This document shows positions 63,699 through 64,000 of a stretch of DNA of 64,000 nucleotides, in pieces. Numbering within the stretch: the first letter of the stretch is position 1; each line of letters starts with the position of its first letter. The stretch is taken from the NCBI GenBank assembly GCA_947500585.1, contig CANMSN010000001.1, forward strand, positions 124,001 through 188,000, read 5' to 3'. The DNA is from an uncultured Flavobacteriaceae bacterium. GTDB taxonomy: Bacteria; Bacteroidota; Bacteroidia; Flavobacteriales; Flavobacteriaceae. The notes beneath the pieces were generated by a model. That model searched no databases. It saw nothing but the letters and a program-made list of their open reading frames with translations, and was not told where the DNA came from. The position numbers and the translations under genes were made by a program.

Positions 63699-63883
63699 TT
63701 CGTTTCATCACTATCAGAAGCTTCATCTTTTTTACTGGGAATTGTTTTAGAAATTCTGTAAACACCAATCATTAATAAAACAATACCTCCTATTAAAATA
63801 TATTGATTTTGGTCATCTTCGGCTTTAGAGTATATAGCCACTACTGCTCCTATTAATATTAAAATATAGTTTAAATATTTCAT
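63695..63883 (-). CDS. Small two-helix membrane protein
   Basis: A 62-aa protein with two membrane helices (LNYILILIGAVVAIYSK and YILIGGIVLLMIGVYRI) and a charged C-terminal tail. Its stop overlaps the Smr start by 4 bases, so translation is probably coupled. The function is unknown. The last 117 bases of the window hold no other gene. Confidence 0.65.
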   Translation of the reverse strand: MKYLNYILILIGAVVAIYSKAEDDQNQYILIGGIVLLMIGVYRISKTIPSKKDEASDSDETN

Positions 63884-64000
63884 TTGACAATTTTAAAATA
63901 AGAATACTAAATTACGTTAAAAAAACAGATTTATTTAAATTTTGATCAATCCAAAAATACCTTTAAGTAGCGAAATCTAATTTTTACTATTTTAGCTAAA

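Overview
The window is AT-rich chromosomal DNA from a member of the Bacteroidota, most likely a marine Flavobacteriaceae. The evidence is Bacteroidota-type promoters (TTG, a spacer of about 19 nt, then TAnnTTTG), regulatory-domain TonB-dependent receptors, many SxxC-type lipoproteins, a DUF4295 gene beside rpmG and rpmB, and a SecA tail of the flavobacterial kind. Most of the sequence is conserved core genome. I see no intact prophage, CRISPR array, insertion sequence or rRNA.

Layout. 1-4.4 kb: the 3' end of secA, a carotenoid pair (crtI-like desaturase facing a UbiA-type prenyltransferase), and rimO. 4.5-10.3 kb: four exported proteins (a serine hydrolase lipoprotein, an amidase with a frameshift near its end, an M48 protease and an unrecognised protein), then ftsY. 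11.4-12.2 kb: DUF4295 gene, rpmG and rpmB behind a clear promoter. 12.2-19.7 kb: a long leftward run with cinA, an HPt protein, a FAH-family hydrolase, an exonuclease, a 2-oxoacid dehydrogenase E2, a glycosyltransferase and recR. 19.8-28.9 kb: a symporter, a CoA-binding protein, a TonB-linked receptor, a gene-poor stretch with three terminators, a KAS III, htpG and a double-FKBP lipoprotein.

28.9-30.7 kb is the only clearly accessory segment. It holds nested long inverted repeats resembling integron attC sites, a small lipoprotein gene whose 3' end runs into a truncated tyrosine recombinase, a 12-bp inverted repeat, and tRNA-Pro and tRNA-Ser. It reads as the scar of a tRNA-associated element.

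30.7-64 kb returns to core functions: a PgpH-type HD phosphodiesterase, thiolase, NlpC/P60 hydrolase, gyrA with a TPR gene, clpC, an ECF sigma/membrane protein/DUF2807 operon, a UMF1 transporter, a second M48 protease, msrB, a type II NADH dehydrogenase, lpdA, small outer-membrane barrels, aroQ, xerD, rny, a probable 6S RNA, zapA with a coiled-coil partner, an M23 peptidase with a TonB-dependent receptor, a cysteine desulfurase, a calcium-binding-repeat lipoprotein and an Smr protein.

At least six copies of a short palindrome (GATTCCCT..AGGGAATGAC and variants) lie between genes, including one on each side of htpG in opposite orientation.
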